The notes below the pieces were generated by a model. That model worked only from the letters and a program-made list of their open reading frames with translations, searched no databases and was not told the DNA's origin. A DNA stretch of 64,000 nucleotides from Mesorhizobium sp. WSM3862. Lineage in GTDB: Bacteria; Pseudomonadota; Alphaproteobacteria; Rhizobiales; Rhizobiaceae. The position numbers were made by a program, and so were the translations under genes. The DNA lies in contig NZ_NSGE01000007.1 of the NCBI RefSeq assembly GCF_002294985.1, forward strand, positions 124,001 to 188,000, read 5' to 3'. This document shows, piece by piece, positions 1-8,672 of the stretch (its first letter is position 1; every line of letters begins with the position of its first letter).

Positions 1-451
1 GGTTCTGCGTCGCCACCACCATGAAGTTCTTGCCGAGCGAATGGGTCGTGCCGTCGAATGTGACCGCGTGCTCCTGCATGGCTTCGAGCAGTGCAGCCTG
101 CGTCTTCGGCGGCGTGCGGTTGATCTCGTCGGCAAGCAGCAGATCGCAGAAAATCGGGCCGCGCGTCAGCGTGAACTGGCCGGTCTGGAAATTGTAGATG
201 TTGGCGCCGACGATGTCGCCGGGCATCAGGTCGGGCGTGAACTGGATGCGCCCATAGGCGACGCCGAGCGCCTGCGCGAAGCAGCGCGCGGTCATGGTCT
301 TTGCGGTACCGGGCGGACCTTCGAGCAATATATGGCCGCCGGCGAACAGCGCCGTCAGCATCAGATCGACCGTGTCGCGCTGCCCGGTGATCGCTTTAGC
401 CACTTCTTCCCTGATCGCGCTCGCCAGGGCTTTCACTTCATCGACGTTCAC
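1..451 (-). CDS. MoxR family AAA+ ATPase (3' part beyond window edge)
   Basis: Partial gene running off the left edge. The visible N-terminal 150 residues contain a Walker A (GPPGTAKT), the MoxR signature FTPDLMPGDIVG, a Walker B-like stretch (LLLADEINRTPPKTQAALLEAM) and the sensor region FMVVATQN. MoxR ATPases act as chaperone-like remodelling factors, usually together with membrane proteins encoded beside them. A GTG at 451 has an AAGGAGG Shine-Dalgarno four bases upstream; an in-frame ATG at 475 is possible but has no such site. The gene overlaps the end of the upstream DUF4350 gene by 14 bases, so it is cotranscribed and probably translationally coupled. The family call is firm; the substrate is unknown. 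Confidence 0.93.
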   Translation of the reverse strand, partial: MNVDEVKALASAIREEVAKAITGQRDTVDLMLTALFAGGHILLEGPPGTAKTMTARCFAQALGVAYGRIQFTPDLMPGDIVGANIYNFQTGQFTLTRGPIFCDLLLADEINRTPPKTQAALLEAMQEHAVTFDGTTHSLGKNFMVVATQN

Positions 452-1649
452 CGAGCCTCCTTGCCGTCCAGTCATGCAGCTCTTCCGCTGCTTCATGCAT
501 TGCGGCCAATGTGTTGGAACCGTTCGCAGCCTTGAACCGCACGGTGAAGCCGTTCGCTTCATTTTTGTCGCGGGAATCCAGCCAGCGGTCCAGCGCTTCA
601 CCCTGCAGCCCGTGCGGCGCGCCAAGCAGCGCGGCGGCGCGCTGGCGCATCAGCGCGGCATAGCGGTCGCCGAGTTCCTGCAGCCGTCCTGCCCGCTTCA
701 GGAGCATTGCCGTGGTGTCGACCAGCGCCTGCTTGCCGAAGGCGATGGCGCGACCCTCCGTGCGCGGCGGCCCGAAGCGACCGAGCCCGTGCAGGAAGGC
801 GAGGGCAGCCGCCACCAGCACCGACAGCGTCAGCGCCAGGAAGGGCGGTTCGACCAGGAGCTTGCCGAGATCGTAGTTCTGGCCGATGCCGTGAAGCGTC
901 AGGTCGAACATAACCGCGCCCTTGGCGGGCTCCAGCATGGCGATCATGTCGAGCGCCGCCGCCGCCTTTTGCGGATCCTTCAGCGCCGCGTTGTTGATGA
1001 GATCGGGATCGGTGAGGATGTAGAAGGGTTCGCTGTCGAGTTCGGTGAGAACAGCCTTGCCGTCACCCGCCGCAATCAGCGGATGATTGTCGGCTACCCA
1101 TTGCAACTCCTCGGGCACGGCGATCTTGCGCCCCTCTACATCGATCCGATCGACCGATGGCTTGCCGTCGCCGAGCTTGGCCTTGGCGAGGCGACCGAGC
1201 CAGTCGTTGACCGCCGTTGCGGGCAGCCGCTCGACTTTCGTCTCCCAGCCCTCCTGGCCTGGCTGCGGAAAGGTGACCCATTTGGGCAGCACGAAAAGCG
1301 TGTGCTTGCCCAAGCGGAGCTTGATGATGCGCTGAAGCGCCGCCGGGTCGCTGTTGGGCGCGATGGTGACGATCAGCAGGAATGTGGATGCCAGGGGAGA
1401 TTGCAGATCCTTCTCCCCGCGCGCCATGGGCGGCGCCTGCCCGTTGGTGAGCTTCAGCCATTCCACGAGCCCGGCATAGCCGGTGCCGCCCTTGGAGAGC
1501 GGTGTTGCGCCGCCCTGGGGCTGACGAAAGTCCGGAGCGTAGGTCGAGAGCAGGAAGAATCCGGCGGCCGCGAGCAGGCTGGCGAAGATGCCCCAGAACA
1601 GCGTCCTGCGGCTGAACGGCTCTTGTGCCTCTGTCGCCTCCGCGCTCAT
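438..1649 (-). CDS. DUF4350 domain-containing membrane protein
   Basis: A 403-residue protein with an N-terminal membrane segment (about residues 17-37), a periplasmic DUF4350 domain and a second membrane segment around residues 255-275 (LALTLSVLVAAALAFLHGLGRFG), then a cytoplasmic tail. DUF4350 proteins commonly sit between DUF4129 and MoxR genes, as here. The start ATG overlaps the stop of the upstream DUF4129 gene (ATGA), and its own end overlaps moxR. The function of the family is not established. The context suggests a membrane partner of the MoxR ATPase. Confidence 0.85.
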   Translation of the reverse strand: MSAEATEAQEPFSRRTLFWGIFASLLAAAGFFLLSTYAPDFRQPQGGATPLSKGGTGYAGLVEWLKLTNGQAPPMARGEKDLQSPLASTFLLIVTIAPNSDPAALQRIIKLRLGKHTLFVLPKWVTFPQPGQEGWETKVERLPATAVNDWLGRLAKAKLGDGKPSVDRIDVEGRKIAVPEELQWVADNHPLIAAGDGKAVLTELDSEPFYILTDPDLINNAALKDPQKAAAALDMIAMLEPAKGAVMFDLTLHGIGQNYDLGKLLVEPPFLALTLSVLVAAALAFLHGLGRFGPPRTEGRAIAFGKQALVDTTAMLLKRAGRLQELGDRYAALMRQRAAALLGAPHGLQGEALDRWLDSRDKNEANGFTVRFKAANGSNTLAAMHEAAEELHDWTARRLGERR

Positions 1650-2278
1650 GCCCAGGCATCCCGGAAGGCAAAGCGCTCATAGGCGCCGCGCGCCTGCTGC
1701 CAGCCCTCGGCGCCGACCGGCCGGCGAGCGAACAAGGCGGCCTCGACGATGCGCGCGATCTCACTGAAGGCAGCGCGGGGGCGGGACGGGATGGAACCTG
1801 CGGCGGCGATGTCGCGCGCGGTCAGCGACGGGCGCAGGAAGTCGGGCAGGCGGCTGGCGATGTCGGCAACGCTGCGCCGGAGCAGCAGATGCACCGCCTC
1901 GTCATAGTCGCCGCGCGCGGCGAGCGCATCGGCTTCGGAGAGCAGGATCTGAGCCGCGCCGGCATCCGGGCGCCATTCCTCCTGCGCCTCCGCCTCCTTG
2001 CTCACGCGCCGCCACGGCAGCCGCCAGGCGATGCCCTTCGCCTCGAGCACGAGCAGGAACACGATGATTGCGACGCCGATGATCACAGCGCCCCAGAACA
2101 GATAGATCATGTAAGGGCCTAGCTTTGCCAGGGCTTCCAGAAAAGGCTTCAGCCATTCCGGCGGCTCCGGCCGCACCAGCCCCGGCAGGTCAAACTGGAT
2201 CGAATCGTCAGCCAGCAGCTGCTTGTGCATCTTGGCCAGCCATTCGGCGTCCGCTGTGGCCGGCTGTGCCGCTGTCAC
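1646..2278 (-). CDS. DUF4129 domain-containing membrane protein
   Basis: First visible gene of the MoxR operon. The product has one clear membrane segment around residues 55-78 (YMIYLFWGAVIIGVAIIVFLL) and a C-terminal DUF4129-type domain with the typical pattern of a short acidic helix, AARGDYDEAVHLLLRRSV and RPSLTARDIA. I prefer GTG at 2278, seven bases after a GGGGAG ribosome site; TTG at 2281 is also open. DUF4129 is of unknown function and is often linked to DUF4350, MoxR and DUF58 genes. The stop overlaps the next start by four bases. Confidence 0.82.
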   Translation of the reverse strand: MTAAQPATADAEWLAKMHKQLLADDSIQFDLPGLVRPEPPEWLKPFLEALAKLGPYMIYLFWGAVIIGVAIIVFLLVLEAKGIAWRLPWRRVSKEAEAQEEWRPDAGAAQILLSEADALAARGDYDEAVHLLLRRSVADIASRLPDFLRPSLTARDIAAAGSIPSRPRAAFSEIARIVEAALFARRPVGAEGWQQARGAYERFAFRDAWA

Positions 2279-2421
2279 CAACTCGCTCCCCTGCTACCCA
2301 CGGGTTCGACACTGGCAATACCGCAGGACAATTGCAAGTGATTGGACGCGTCTCGTCAATACTGGCAGATTTGCTTTGGGGCGATAGGCTGGCGTGGAGC
2401 GGCCAAGCAGGGGAGGGCGTC

Positions 2422-3069
2422 ATGACTTCAGCCGCGTTGGTACGGCAGGAGAAGTATCAGATCGGCCGAGTGTTCAACAACACTTTCTCCGTGATCGGTC
2501 GTAATATTGTACTCTGCGTTGGTCTTGCGGCGCTGTTTTCAGGACTACCGCAACTGGTCACCCAGCTCGTGCGTCTAAATTCCCATCCTGGAAATCCGGC
2601 CAATTTCGCCAAGGCTATCACGAACTACAAGCTCGGCTTCATCATTGGAACTGCGGTCATTGTAATGCTTTATCTCGCCTTTGCGGTTCTGTTGCAGTCG
2701 AGCCTCGTCCGAGTGGCGATCGAGGACATGAACGGCAAGAAGCCGACTTTCAGGGATTCCATCGCAACAGCGATCCGCTTCCTGTTGCCCACGGTCGCCA
2801 TAGGTCTGCTTGTAGCGCTCGGCGTGGGCGCGGCCTCGATTGCCTTGCTGGTGCCCGGAATCATCCTCGGGCTCGGCTGGTCGGTGGCCGAAGTGCTGAT
2901 GAGCGGCAGCCCCGCTGAAAGCCTGCCTGAAAATCGCCATCCTGGCCTCAAATCAGAGCGCGACCGTGAGCTTTTTCTGCAGCCGGCGGTTCTGGCTGAC
3001 ACCGGGAATACCCGAAACAATTGCAAGTCCACTGGACGGAGCTCGCAGTTCTTGGCAAATTTACTTTGA
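2422..3069 (+). pseudogene. Truncated copy of a multi-pass membrane protein (tandem duplicate of the next gene)
   Basis: The first about 165 codons align closely with the gene at 3113: the QIGRVFNNTFSVIGRNI opening, LLQSSLVRVAIEDMNGKKPTF, AIRFLLPTVAIGLLV and LVPGIILGLGWS. After GLGWS the similarity stops, and the remaining about 45 codons run through what looks like the intergenic leader of the second copy. The domain after the GWS turn (residues about 170-260 of the intact paralogue) is missing. ATG 2422 follows AGGGGAGGG. The duplicated unit includes the leader: about 110 bases upstream of both starts are recognisably the same (2312-2421 and 2999-3112). A stable truncated product remains possible. 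Confidence 0.72.
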
Positions 3070-3112
3070 AGTTGCCGAATTGGATTCGGCGGCGGCTCGG
3101 GGGAAAGCTATC

Positions 3113-3895
3113 ATGACCACTGCGACATTGGGACGACCAGGCAGATTCGAAATCGGCAGGGTGTTCAACAGCACTTTTGCCGTCATCACGCGCAACATAG
3201 GACTCTGCGTCGGGCTTGGGCTTTTGTTCGCCGGCCTCCCGACGCTGCTCATCAGGTTATGGACCCAACCGCAGATGGAAGCGGTGATGAATGGCGATCC
3301 GAGTGCCATGGCGGATCCGAACGCGATGCTGCGCAACTCCTATCTCAGCATCCTCGCGGGATTGATTTCCTTCGTCTTCACGCTGCTGCTCCAGTCGTCG
3401 CTGGTGCGGGCAACAATCGAGGATCTGAACGGAAGGCGGCCATCCTTCGGCGACAGCGTGCAGATTGCCATCCGCTTCCTGTTGCCGACGCTTGCGATCG
3501 GCCTGCTCGTCGGCATCGGCTCTGCGCTTGCGATGATCGCGCTGATCGTTCCCGGCATCATCCTGTGGCTCGGCTGGTCGATGTCGGTTCCCGTCCTCAT
3601 CCAGGAACGGTTGGGCGTATTCGGCTCGATGTCGCGCAGCCGAGCGCTGACCAAAGGCAATCGCTGGTCGCTGTTCGGCCTCTTCCTCATCCTGGTCATC
3701 ATCGCGATGGTCATCCAGTGGGGAATCCTGGTGGTGCTGCTTCTCTTCGGCGGGATCCTTGCCGAACTGGGCGCCGCCGTGGTGCAGGCCGTCGTCTCGA
3801 TGGTGCTCTCCGTCGCCACCGCGGTCAGCTATGTCGAACTGCGCCAAGTCAAGGAAGGCACCAGCGTCGATGAGTTGGCGAAAATCTTCTCTTAG
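3113..3895 (+). CDS. Multi-pass membrane protein, glycerophosphodiesterase-membrane-domain/YciC-like
   Basis: A 260-residue hydrophobic protein with about five or six membrane segments, including LGLLFAGLPTLLIRLW, ISFVFTLLLQSSLV, LAIGLLVGIGSALAMIALIVPGIILWLGWS and a long C-terminal pair. The central motif RATIEDLNGRRPSFGDS followed by VPGIILWLGWSMSVPVLIQE is typical of the GPDPase membrane-domain and YciC-like families, whose function is unknown. ATG 3113 follows GGGGGAAAG. It diverges from the MoxR/DUF4129 operon, a neighbourhood where such proteins are often found. It is the intact copy of the duplication that starts at 2312. Confidence 0.75.
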   Translation: MTTATLGRPGRFEIGRVFNSTFAVITRNIGLCVGLGLLFAGLPTLLIRLWTQPQMEAVMNGDPSAMADPNAMLRNSYLSILAGLISFVFTLLLQSSLVRATIEDLNGRRPSFGDSVQIAIRFLLPTLAIGLLVGIGSALAMIALIVPGIILWLGWSMSVPVLIQERLGVFGSMSRSRALTKGNRWSLFGLFLILVIIAMVIQWGILVVLLLFGGILAELGAAVVQAVVSMVLSVATAVSYVELRQVKEGTSVDELAKIFS

Positions 3896-3903
3896 CAACG
3901 GCC

Positions 3904-3931
3904 GGGCCGCCTTCCACTTTGACGGCGGCCG
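3904..3931 (+). terminator. Possible terminator hairpin after the membrane-protein gene
   Basis: Just after the stop at 3895, GGCCGCC and GGCGGCC form a 7-base-pair stem with a 12-base loop. There is no T-run, so factor-independent termination is uncertain. Confidence 0.3.
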
Positions 3932-4039
3932 CCCGCTGTCTCAACGACAACAGCAGTGGTCTGCCTGCATGCTCGTGCGGCAGAGGCATGACGATGTGAT
4001 CGGCACGTCCGCCTTGGTCACCGCCAAAGCAAGTTTCGC

Positions 4040-5626
4040 CTACAAGCCCGGCAGCTCCTCGCTCTCGCGGCGCCGCTTCAGGCATTCGACCAGCCCGTGC
4101 AGCGCCCAGACATTGTCCGGATGCTGGGCGCAGCGCTGCACGGCGCCGCTGAGGCCCAGATCGTCGCGATAAACCTGCTCGGCCTCTGCCGCGTGGCCCT
4201 GGTCGAGCAAGAGAGCCGCCAGCGCGTGGCGTGGCGGATGCATCCAGGCCCACGGCTCGGTGTAGGAGAGGTTATCGTCGAGCTCGACCGCGCGCCGCAG
4301 GTAATCGTAGGCCTCGTCGTGCCGGCTCTGGTGATAGGCGAGCTCGCCATCGAGGAGCGCCGCGCCGACCGCGAGCGACGCCCGTGTCGGGTTGCTGAGG
4401 AAGCGGCGTTCGGGCGCAATGGTCTCGAGGTGCCGGTGGAACCGTTCGCGCTCGCGCTCGGCGGCCGCGAACTCGCGCAGCGTCGTATGTGCCACCCCCT
4501 TGGCGTAAAGCTGCATGGCCGCCGTCAGGACATAGAGCTCCGGCTCGCTGGTCATCGGCTCGTCGATGATCTCGCGCCAGCGACCGAAGCGCACCTGAAC
4601 ATGCGATGTCATGGCGTGGTAGCCTTCGACCGTCTGCGTCAGCTTCGGCCGTTCGCGAAGGCTGACGACGTCGCGCGTCACCAGGCTGCGCACCTTGTCG
4701 GCCGCCCACAGCGCCGGGCGGTATTGGCCGAGAAGCATGCAGGTGAACATCATCAGATGCAGGTCGTGGCAGCAACCGAGCAGGTAGTAGGTCGGCTCTC
4801 CGGCATAGGCGAGGTAAAGGTCGTTGGCGCGCACCGCCTTCTCGCTGGCGAGTTTCGCTTTCTCATACTCGCCGCAGAGCGTGTAGATATGCCCGGGCAT
4901 ATGGTTCATATGGCCGGCATCGGGGCACATCGTGCCGAGCTGGTCCGCGGAACGCATGCCGCGCTCGGGCTGCGTCGACATTTCCAGCAGGTGGATGTGG
5001 AGATGCAGGGTCGCCGGATGCGGCGTGGCGCCGGCCTCATCCGACAGCCGGATCGAGCGCTCGCAGATGTCCAGCGCTTCCAACACGTCGGAGTTCGGCG
5101 CCGGCCTTCCGGTCTTCAGGTCCCACAGCCGGCGCACCGTGCGCATCATCAGCGCTTCGACGGTCAGCGCCATCACGTCATGATCGTCGGGGAACTCGCG
5201 ATAGACCTGACGCATCGCGGCCGCATAGGCGTCGTCCCATCTTTCGAATTCCGCCGTGCTCACGCCATGCGGCTGCTGAAAACGGGCGGCCAGCGCCTCG
5301 ATCAGCCGCTGCTCGACAGGACTGGCGCCTGCCGCCTTCGAACGCGCGAGCTGCACATGGTCGAAGCAGCGCCTGGCGGCGCGGTTCGCCTCATCCTTGC
5401 CGTGCTCTTTCCAGGTGAGATTGTAAAAAGGCCCGGCGGCATAGGCGATGCCCCAATGCACAAGCGCGCAGTCCGGATCTGTCTCCAGCGCCCTCTCGAA
5501 ACACTTGATGCCTTCCTCATGATTGAAGCCGTAGCACCAGTTCAGCCCAATATCGAACCAGCGCTGCGTCTCCGCCGAGGATGTGGATATAGGGCGCCGG
5601 TAGGTGCCGAGATCGAACTGGTCCAT
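4040..5626 (-). CDS. Tetratricopeptide-repeat protein (TTC38-like)
   Basis: A 528-residue cytoplasmic protein with no signal peptide. Helical repeats typical of TPR folds run through the chain (for example NHEEGIKCFERALETDPDCALVHWGIAYA near the start). The block CPDAGHMNHMPGHIYTLCGEYEKA and a His-rich stretch (HPATLHLHIHLLE) are characteristic of bacterial TPR proteins related to TTC38. No catalytic domain was recognised; a scaffold role is the safe reading. ATG 5626 is chosen because codons further upstream lie inside the antisense end of the neighbouring gene. It lies downstream of the solute-binding-protein gene on the same strand, but a strong hairpin lies between them. Confidence 0.8.
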   Translation of the reverse strand: MDQFDLGTYRRPISTSSAETQRWFDIGLNWCYGFNHEEGIKCFERALETDPDCALVHWGIAYAAGPFYNLTWKEHGKDEANRAARRCFDHVQLARSKAAGASPVEQRLIEALAARFQQPHGVSTAEFERWDDAYAAAMRQVYREFPDDHDVMALTVEALMMRTVRRLWDLKTGRPAPNSDVLEALDICERSIRLSDEAGATPHPATLHLHIHLLEMSTQPERGMRSADQLGTMCPDAGHMNHMPGHIYTLCGEYEKAKLASEKAVRANDLYLAYAGEPTYYLLGCCHDLHLMMFTCMLLGQYRPALWAADKVRSLVTRDVVSLRERPKLTQTVEGYHAMTSHVQVRFGRWREIIDEPMTSEPELYVLTAAMQLYAKGVAHTTLREFAAAERERERFHRHLETIAPERRFLSNPTRASLAVGAALLDGELAYHQSRHDEAYDYLRRAVELDDNLSYTEPWAWMHPPRHALAALLLDQGHAAEAEQVYRDDLGLSGAVQRCAQHPDNVWALHGLVECLKRRRESEELPGL

Positions 5627-5711
5627 ACCTTGCTGCTTCTTGCATTCCGAGCGGCGGGGGGCCGTCCGGCGCAATCTGAGCCGAAGGGCTGGAGCTTGGC
5701 AAATGCCAATC

Positions 5712-5743
5712 GGCCGGCGCGGCTCTGCCGAGCCACGCCGGCC
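5712..5743 (-). terminator. Strong hairpin downstream of the solute-binding-protein gene
   Basis: GGCCGGCG-C-GGCTC and GAGCC-A-CGCCGGCC form a 13-base-pair stem with one mismatch and a TGCC loop. It begins 20 bases after the stop of the gene ending at 5763. On the minus strand a short T-containing tail follows (GATTGGCATTT). Likely factor-independent terminator. Confidence 0.65.
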
Positions 5744-5762
5744 CTTTCGGTCCTGGGAGGAT

Positions 5763-7403
5763 TCAGGACTCCAGCCAAACCGTCTCGAAATGCTGCTCGA
5801 GCGCCTGGTGCTGCTCGCAGCCATGCACGCCCTTGCGGTAGGTGCGGTAGACCGAGCGCCAGTAGGGCTGGATGATGATGCCGGAGTCGCGCAAATTCTG
5901 CTCGATCTTGGCCATGATCTCCTTGCGCTGGGCGGCGTCCGGCGTCGCAAGTGCTTTATCGAGAAGCTCGTCGAACTCCTTGTTCGAATAAGCGCTTTCG
6001 TTCCAGGCCGCGCCCGATTTATAGGCCAGCGCCAGCACCTGGACGCCGAGCGGGCGGCCGAGCCATTCGGTGCAGGAGTAGGGGAACTTGCTCCAGTCGT
6101 TCCAGAAGGTGGCAGCCGGCAGCACGGTGCGCTTGATCTTGAGGCCGGCCTCGCGGATCTGGGCGGCGATCGCGTCGGCGGTGCTCTTTTGCCATTCGAT
6201 GTCGACCGAGATCAGCTCGTATTCGTGGTCGGCCTTGCCGGATTCGGCCAACAGCTTCTTCGCCGCGTCGACATCGCGCTTGGCCGGGCCGATATCGGCG
6301 AATTCGGGATGCATCGGTCCGACATGGTGGTTATCGGCGGGCTTGCCCCTGCCGTCGAGGCCGAGCTTCAGCACGGCCGCATTGTCGACGGCAAGCTGGG
6401 CGGCACGGCGCACCTTGACGTCGTCATAGGGCGCGTTGCCGACATTGAAGCGCGCGACGATGGTCGAGCCGGTCGCGATCTCGGAATTTTCGAGCCCCAT
6501 CTGCTCGGTCTGCGACACGGCGTCCGAGGCGGTCTCGTGGTCGGTGTCGATCTCGCCGGATTCGAAGGCCGACAGCATGGCATTGGGATCGGAGCCGTAG
6601 TCGACCCACTCGATGCCGTCGAGATAGAACTCGCCCTTCCACCACGGCTTGTCCTTGCGCTTCACCTCCGCACCGGTCTCGGCGTCCCAACTCACCAGCT
6701 CGCACGGGCCGGTGGTGATGGCCAAAGCCTTCTTCGGATCGGCATCGCCTTCATAGGAGCGGTGCATGATCAGCGCCGGATAGTCGGCCATGCCGGCGAT
6801 CAGAGAGATGTCGGGTTTGGGCAGGTTGAGCTTGACGGTGTAGTCGTCGACCTTCTGGATACCGCCGTCGACCGGCTTCTTGGTATCGGCATTGACGAGC
6901 GCGCCCATGCGCGCGGCGACCGAATTGCCGGCGACCGAGGCATCGCACCAGCGGTTGAGGTTGTGGATCACGTCGTCGGCGTTGAAAGTGTCGCCGTTGG
7001 ACCAGGTGATGCCTTTGCGCACGTGAAGCGTGATCGTCTTGGCGTCGTCGCTGGTCTCCCAGTTTTCGAGCAGCCAGGGCTCGAAGGTGAAGTCGGTTTT
7101 CCAGCGCACCAGATATTCGTTGCAGTGACGCGCGACATTCGACATCTCGACGCCGTCGAAAGTGCGCGGATCCTTGAAGCCCTTCACGTTCATGGCGACG
7201 CGCAGGACCCCGCCGCGCTTCGGCTCCTCGGCCCGAGCGGGCGAGGGAGTAAGGCCGCCCAGCGCCAGCGCGCCGGCGGCGCTGACGCCCAAGCCGGCCA
7301 TAAGCGCCAGATACTCGCGCCGGCTGATCGCGCCCTTCTTGAAATCCTCCGCGGTCGGCTTTGCCCGCGGGTGCAGTTTTCTGTCGGTCAGCATGAATTT
7401 CAT
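5763..7403 (-). CDS. ABC transporter substrate-binding protein, family 5 (peptide/opine type), Tat-exported
   Basis: A 546-residue periplasmic binding protein (SBP_bac_5). It has a twin-arginine signal: SRRE at residues 27-30, a hydrophobic run at 31-50 and an ARA cleavage site near residue 58. The family hallmarks are KRGGVLRVAM at the mature start, WETSDDAKTITLHVRKGITWSNGD and later FNADDVIHNLNRW. ATG 7403 has an AGAGGGAA site at the right distance; an in-frame ATG three codons later is less well placed. No permease or ATPase genes lie nearby, so it must borrow a transporter from elsewhere, or its operon partners were lost or moved. Substrate unknown; peptides, opines or modified amino acids are typical. 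Confidence 0.9.
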   Translation of the reverse strand: MKFMLTDRKLHPRAKPTAEDFKKGAISRREYLALMAGLGVSAAGALALGGLTPSPARAEEPKRGGVLRVAMNVKGFKDPRTFDGVEMSNVARHCNEYLVRWKTDFTFEPWLLENWETSDDAKTITLHVRKGITWSNGDTFNADDVIHNLNRWCDASVAGNSVAARMGALVNADTKKPVDGGIQKVDDYTVKLNLPKPDISLIAGMADYPALIMHRSYEGDADPKKALAITTGPCELVSWDAETGAEVKRKDKPWWKGEFYLDGIEWVDYGSDPNAMLSAFESGEIDTDHETASDAVSQTEQMGLENSEIATGSTIVARFNVGNAPYDDVKVRRAAQLAVDNAAVLKLGLDGRGKPADNHHVGPMHPEFADIGPAKRDVDAAKKLLAESGKADHEYELISVDIEWQKSTADAIAAQIREAGLKIKRTVLPAATFWNDWSKFPYSCTEWLGRPLGVQVLALAYKSGAAWNESAYSNKEFDELLDKALATPDAAQRKEIMAKIEQNLRDSGIIIQPYWRSVYRTYRKGVHGCEQHQALEQHFETVWLES

Positions 7404-7587
7404 TGTCGTTCCCTCTATTGTTGGTGCAGGTCGCCCGCGCGGCGGCTTTTGGCGGCAACGACCTGCACGAAACCCAGGGCGCCCCCTTGCCGTCAGGCGC
7501 GGAGGCGGATACGGCCGCCGGGCGCCGTTGCCTGCGAGGAGATCATAGGTCCGCTTTCCGCGGCGGAATGTTTGGTTTTCCGCAATT

Positions 7588-7605
7588 CTTGTGCGCTGTT
7601 CCGCA
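7588..7605. promoter_or_regulatory. Candidate regulator site upstream of the solute-binding-protein gene
   Basis: CTTGTGCG-CTG-TTCCGCA, about 185 bases upstream of the start at 7403. The same split motif with a different 3-base centre occurs at 10013-10030 upstream of the M24 gene. A perfect TTCCGCGGCGGAA palindrome lies at 7556-7568 in the same gap. The nearby GlxA/AraC-type regulator is the natural candidate binder (inference). Confidence 0.45.
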
Positions 7606-7672
7606 GGCTAAAGTTGGCTGACGCGCATAATTGCTGCGCCTTGCCGGGCGGCTGGGTCTCCGGTCTTCGCGG

Positions 7673-8350
7673 TCAGAGCTCTGCGTAAAGTTGCGCCGCA
7701 TTCTCGAAGGTGAAGCGCAGCGGCACCGATCCCTCGACCTGCCACACGCTCACCGTGTCGCCTGCCATCAGCCGGCAGGCGTCGAGCGTGTTGGTCACGG
7801 CGCCGCCATAGAGGCGGTTGGCGAGGTTGAGGATGCCGGTCTGGTGCATGGCGCTGCTGCCGCTGCCGCAGGCATCCTTGACCAGGAGCACGCGAAAACC
7901 GCGCGCGACCGCGTCCTTCACCGTGGCGTCGATGCAGGCTTCGGTCCACACGCCGGCAATCACCAGCCATTCGATGCCGGCTGCTTCGAGCTTGTCGCCA
8001 AAATCGTTCTTGCCGAAGACGCTGGCTTCCTGCTTGACCAGAGTGGCTTCGCCGTTTTGCGGCGCTACTTCATGGCAGATCTCCGTCAGCGGATCGTCCT
8101 TGTCGGAGAAGGCCGACTTGCCGCTCTCGTCGAGCGGATGGAACGGCCGCGCCTCGGCGAGGTCGACGATGTAGGCCCAATGATAGAGCGGCACGAAATT
8201 GCGCCGCGCCGCCTGCTGCAGGCGTTGGACGTTGGCGAGGATGTCGGCAAAGCCTTCGACCAGATAGCGCTTGTCCTTGCGATGCTCCTCCTGGAGATCG
8301 ATGAACACCGCGGCCACCGTGCCGCGCCGGATGGAAATGGGGGATTTCAT
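7673..8350 (-). CDS. Isochorismatase-like cysteine hydrolase
   Basis: A 225-residue cytoplasmic enzyme of the isochorismatase superfamily, which hydrolyses amide or ester bonds in small molecules through an Asp-Lys-Cys triad. The triad is visible: D18 in VFIDLQ, K106 in LVKQEASVFG and C139 in WTEACIDATVKDA. The usual sandwich order is complete and the length is normal. It lies between the solute-binding protein and the DddP-like M24 gene on the same strand, which suggests a shared catabolic job, for example releasing ammonia from an imported amide. The substrate cannot be told from sequence. Confidence 0.88.
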   Translation of the reverse strand: MKSPISIRRGTVAAVFIDLQEEHRKDKRYLVEGFADILANVQRLQQAARRNFVPLYHWAYIVDLAEARPFHPLDESGKSAFSDKDDPLTEICHEVAPQNGEATLVKQEASVFGKNDFGDKLEAAGIEWLVIAGVWTEACIDATVKDAVARGFRVLLVKDACGSGSSAMHQTGILNLANRLYGGAVTNTLDACRLMAGDTVSVWQVEGSVPLRFTFENAAQLYAEL

Positions 8351-8408
8351 GCGGATGCTCTCGAAGGGGTGCCGCGGCGCGTCGGAATGTGCCGCAGCGT
8401 ATCAGCTT

Positions 8409-8593
8409 CGTCATTCCAGCGCGAAGCAGCCGCGAAGCGGCGTCGCGAAGACCCTGGAATCCATTCCGTTACCTTGATCGAAGAGTGCGGCCTAACAGAA
8501 TTCTGCACCGTTGCGGCGCTCCGACGTAACGGAATGGATCCTATGGCCTGCGCCGCGTCGCTTCGCTCCTTGCTTCGCTCTAGGATGACGACG
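8409..8593. repeat. Long imperfect palindromic intergenic repeat
   Basis: Left arm 8409-8472 and right arm 8526-8593 are imperfect reverse complements. The innermost 13 bases match exactly (TCCATTCCGTTAC and GTAACGGAATGGA), and the outer ends read CGTCAT and ATGACG. The arms carry GCGAAGC-type runs. It resembles interspersed palindromic elements seen many times in rhizobial genomes. It fills most of the 322-base gap between two genes; no coding sequence was seen there. Confidence 0.7.
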
Positions 8594-8672
8594 ACATGAG
8601 TGCGGCGGCCAATCTCGAACGCCTGCGACAATGTGTGGGCGGCGCCAACAGAGCGTATCGGCATCAAACCGC

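Noticed and set aside
5604..7688. 694-codon plus-strand frame opposite the solute-binding-protein gene
   Set aside because: Antisense shadow; no domain pattern, and the opposite strand shows an intact Tat signal and family motifs.
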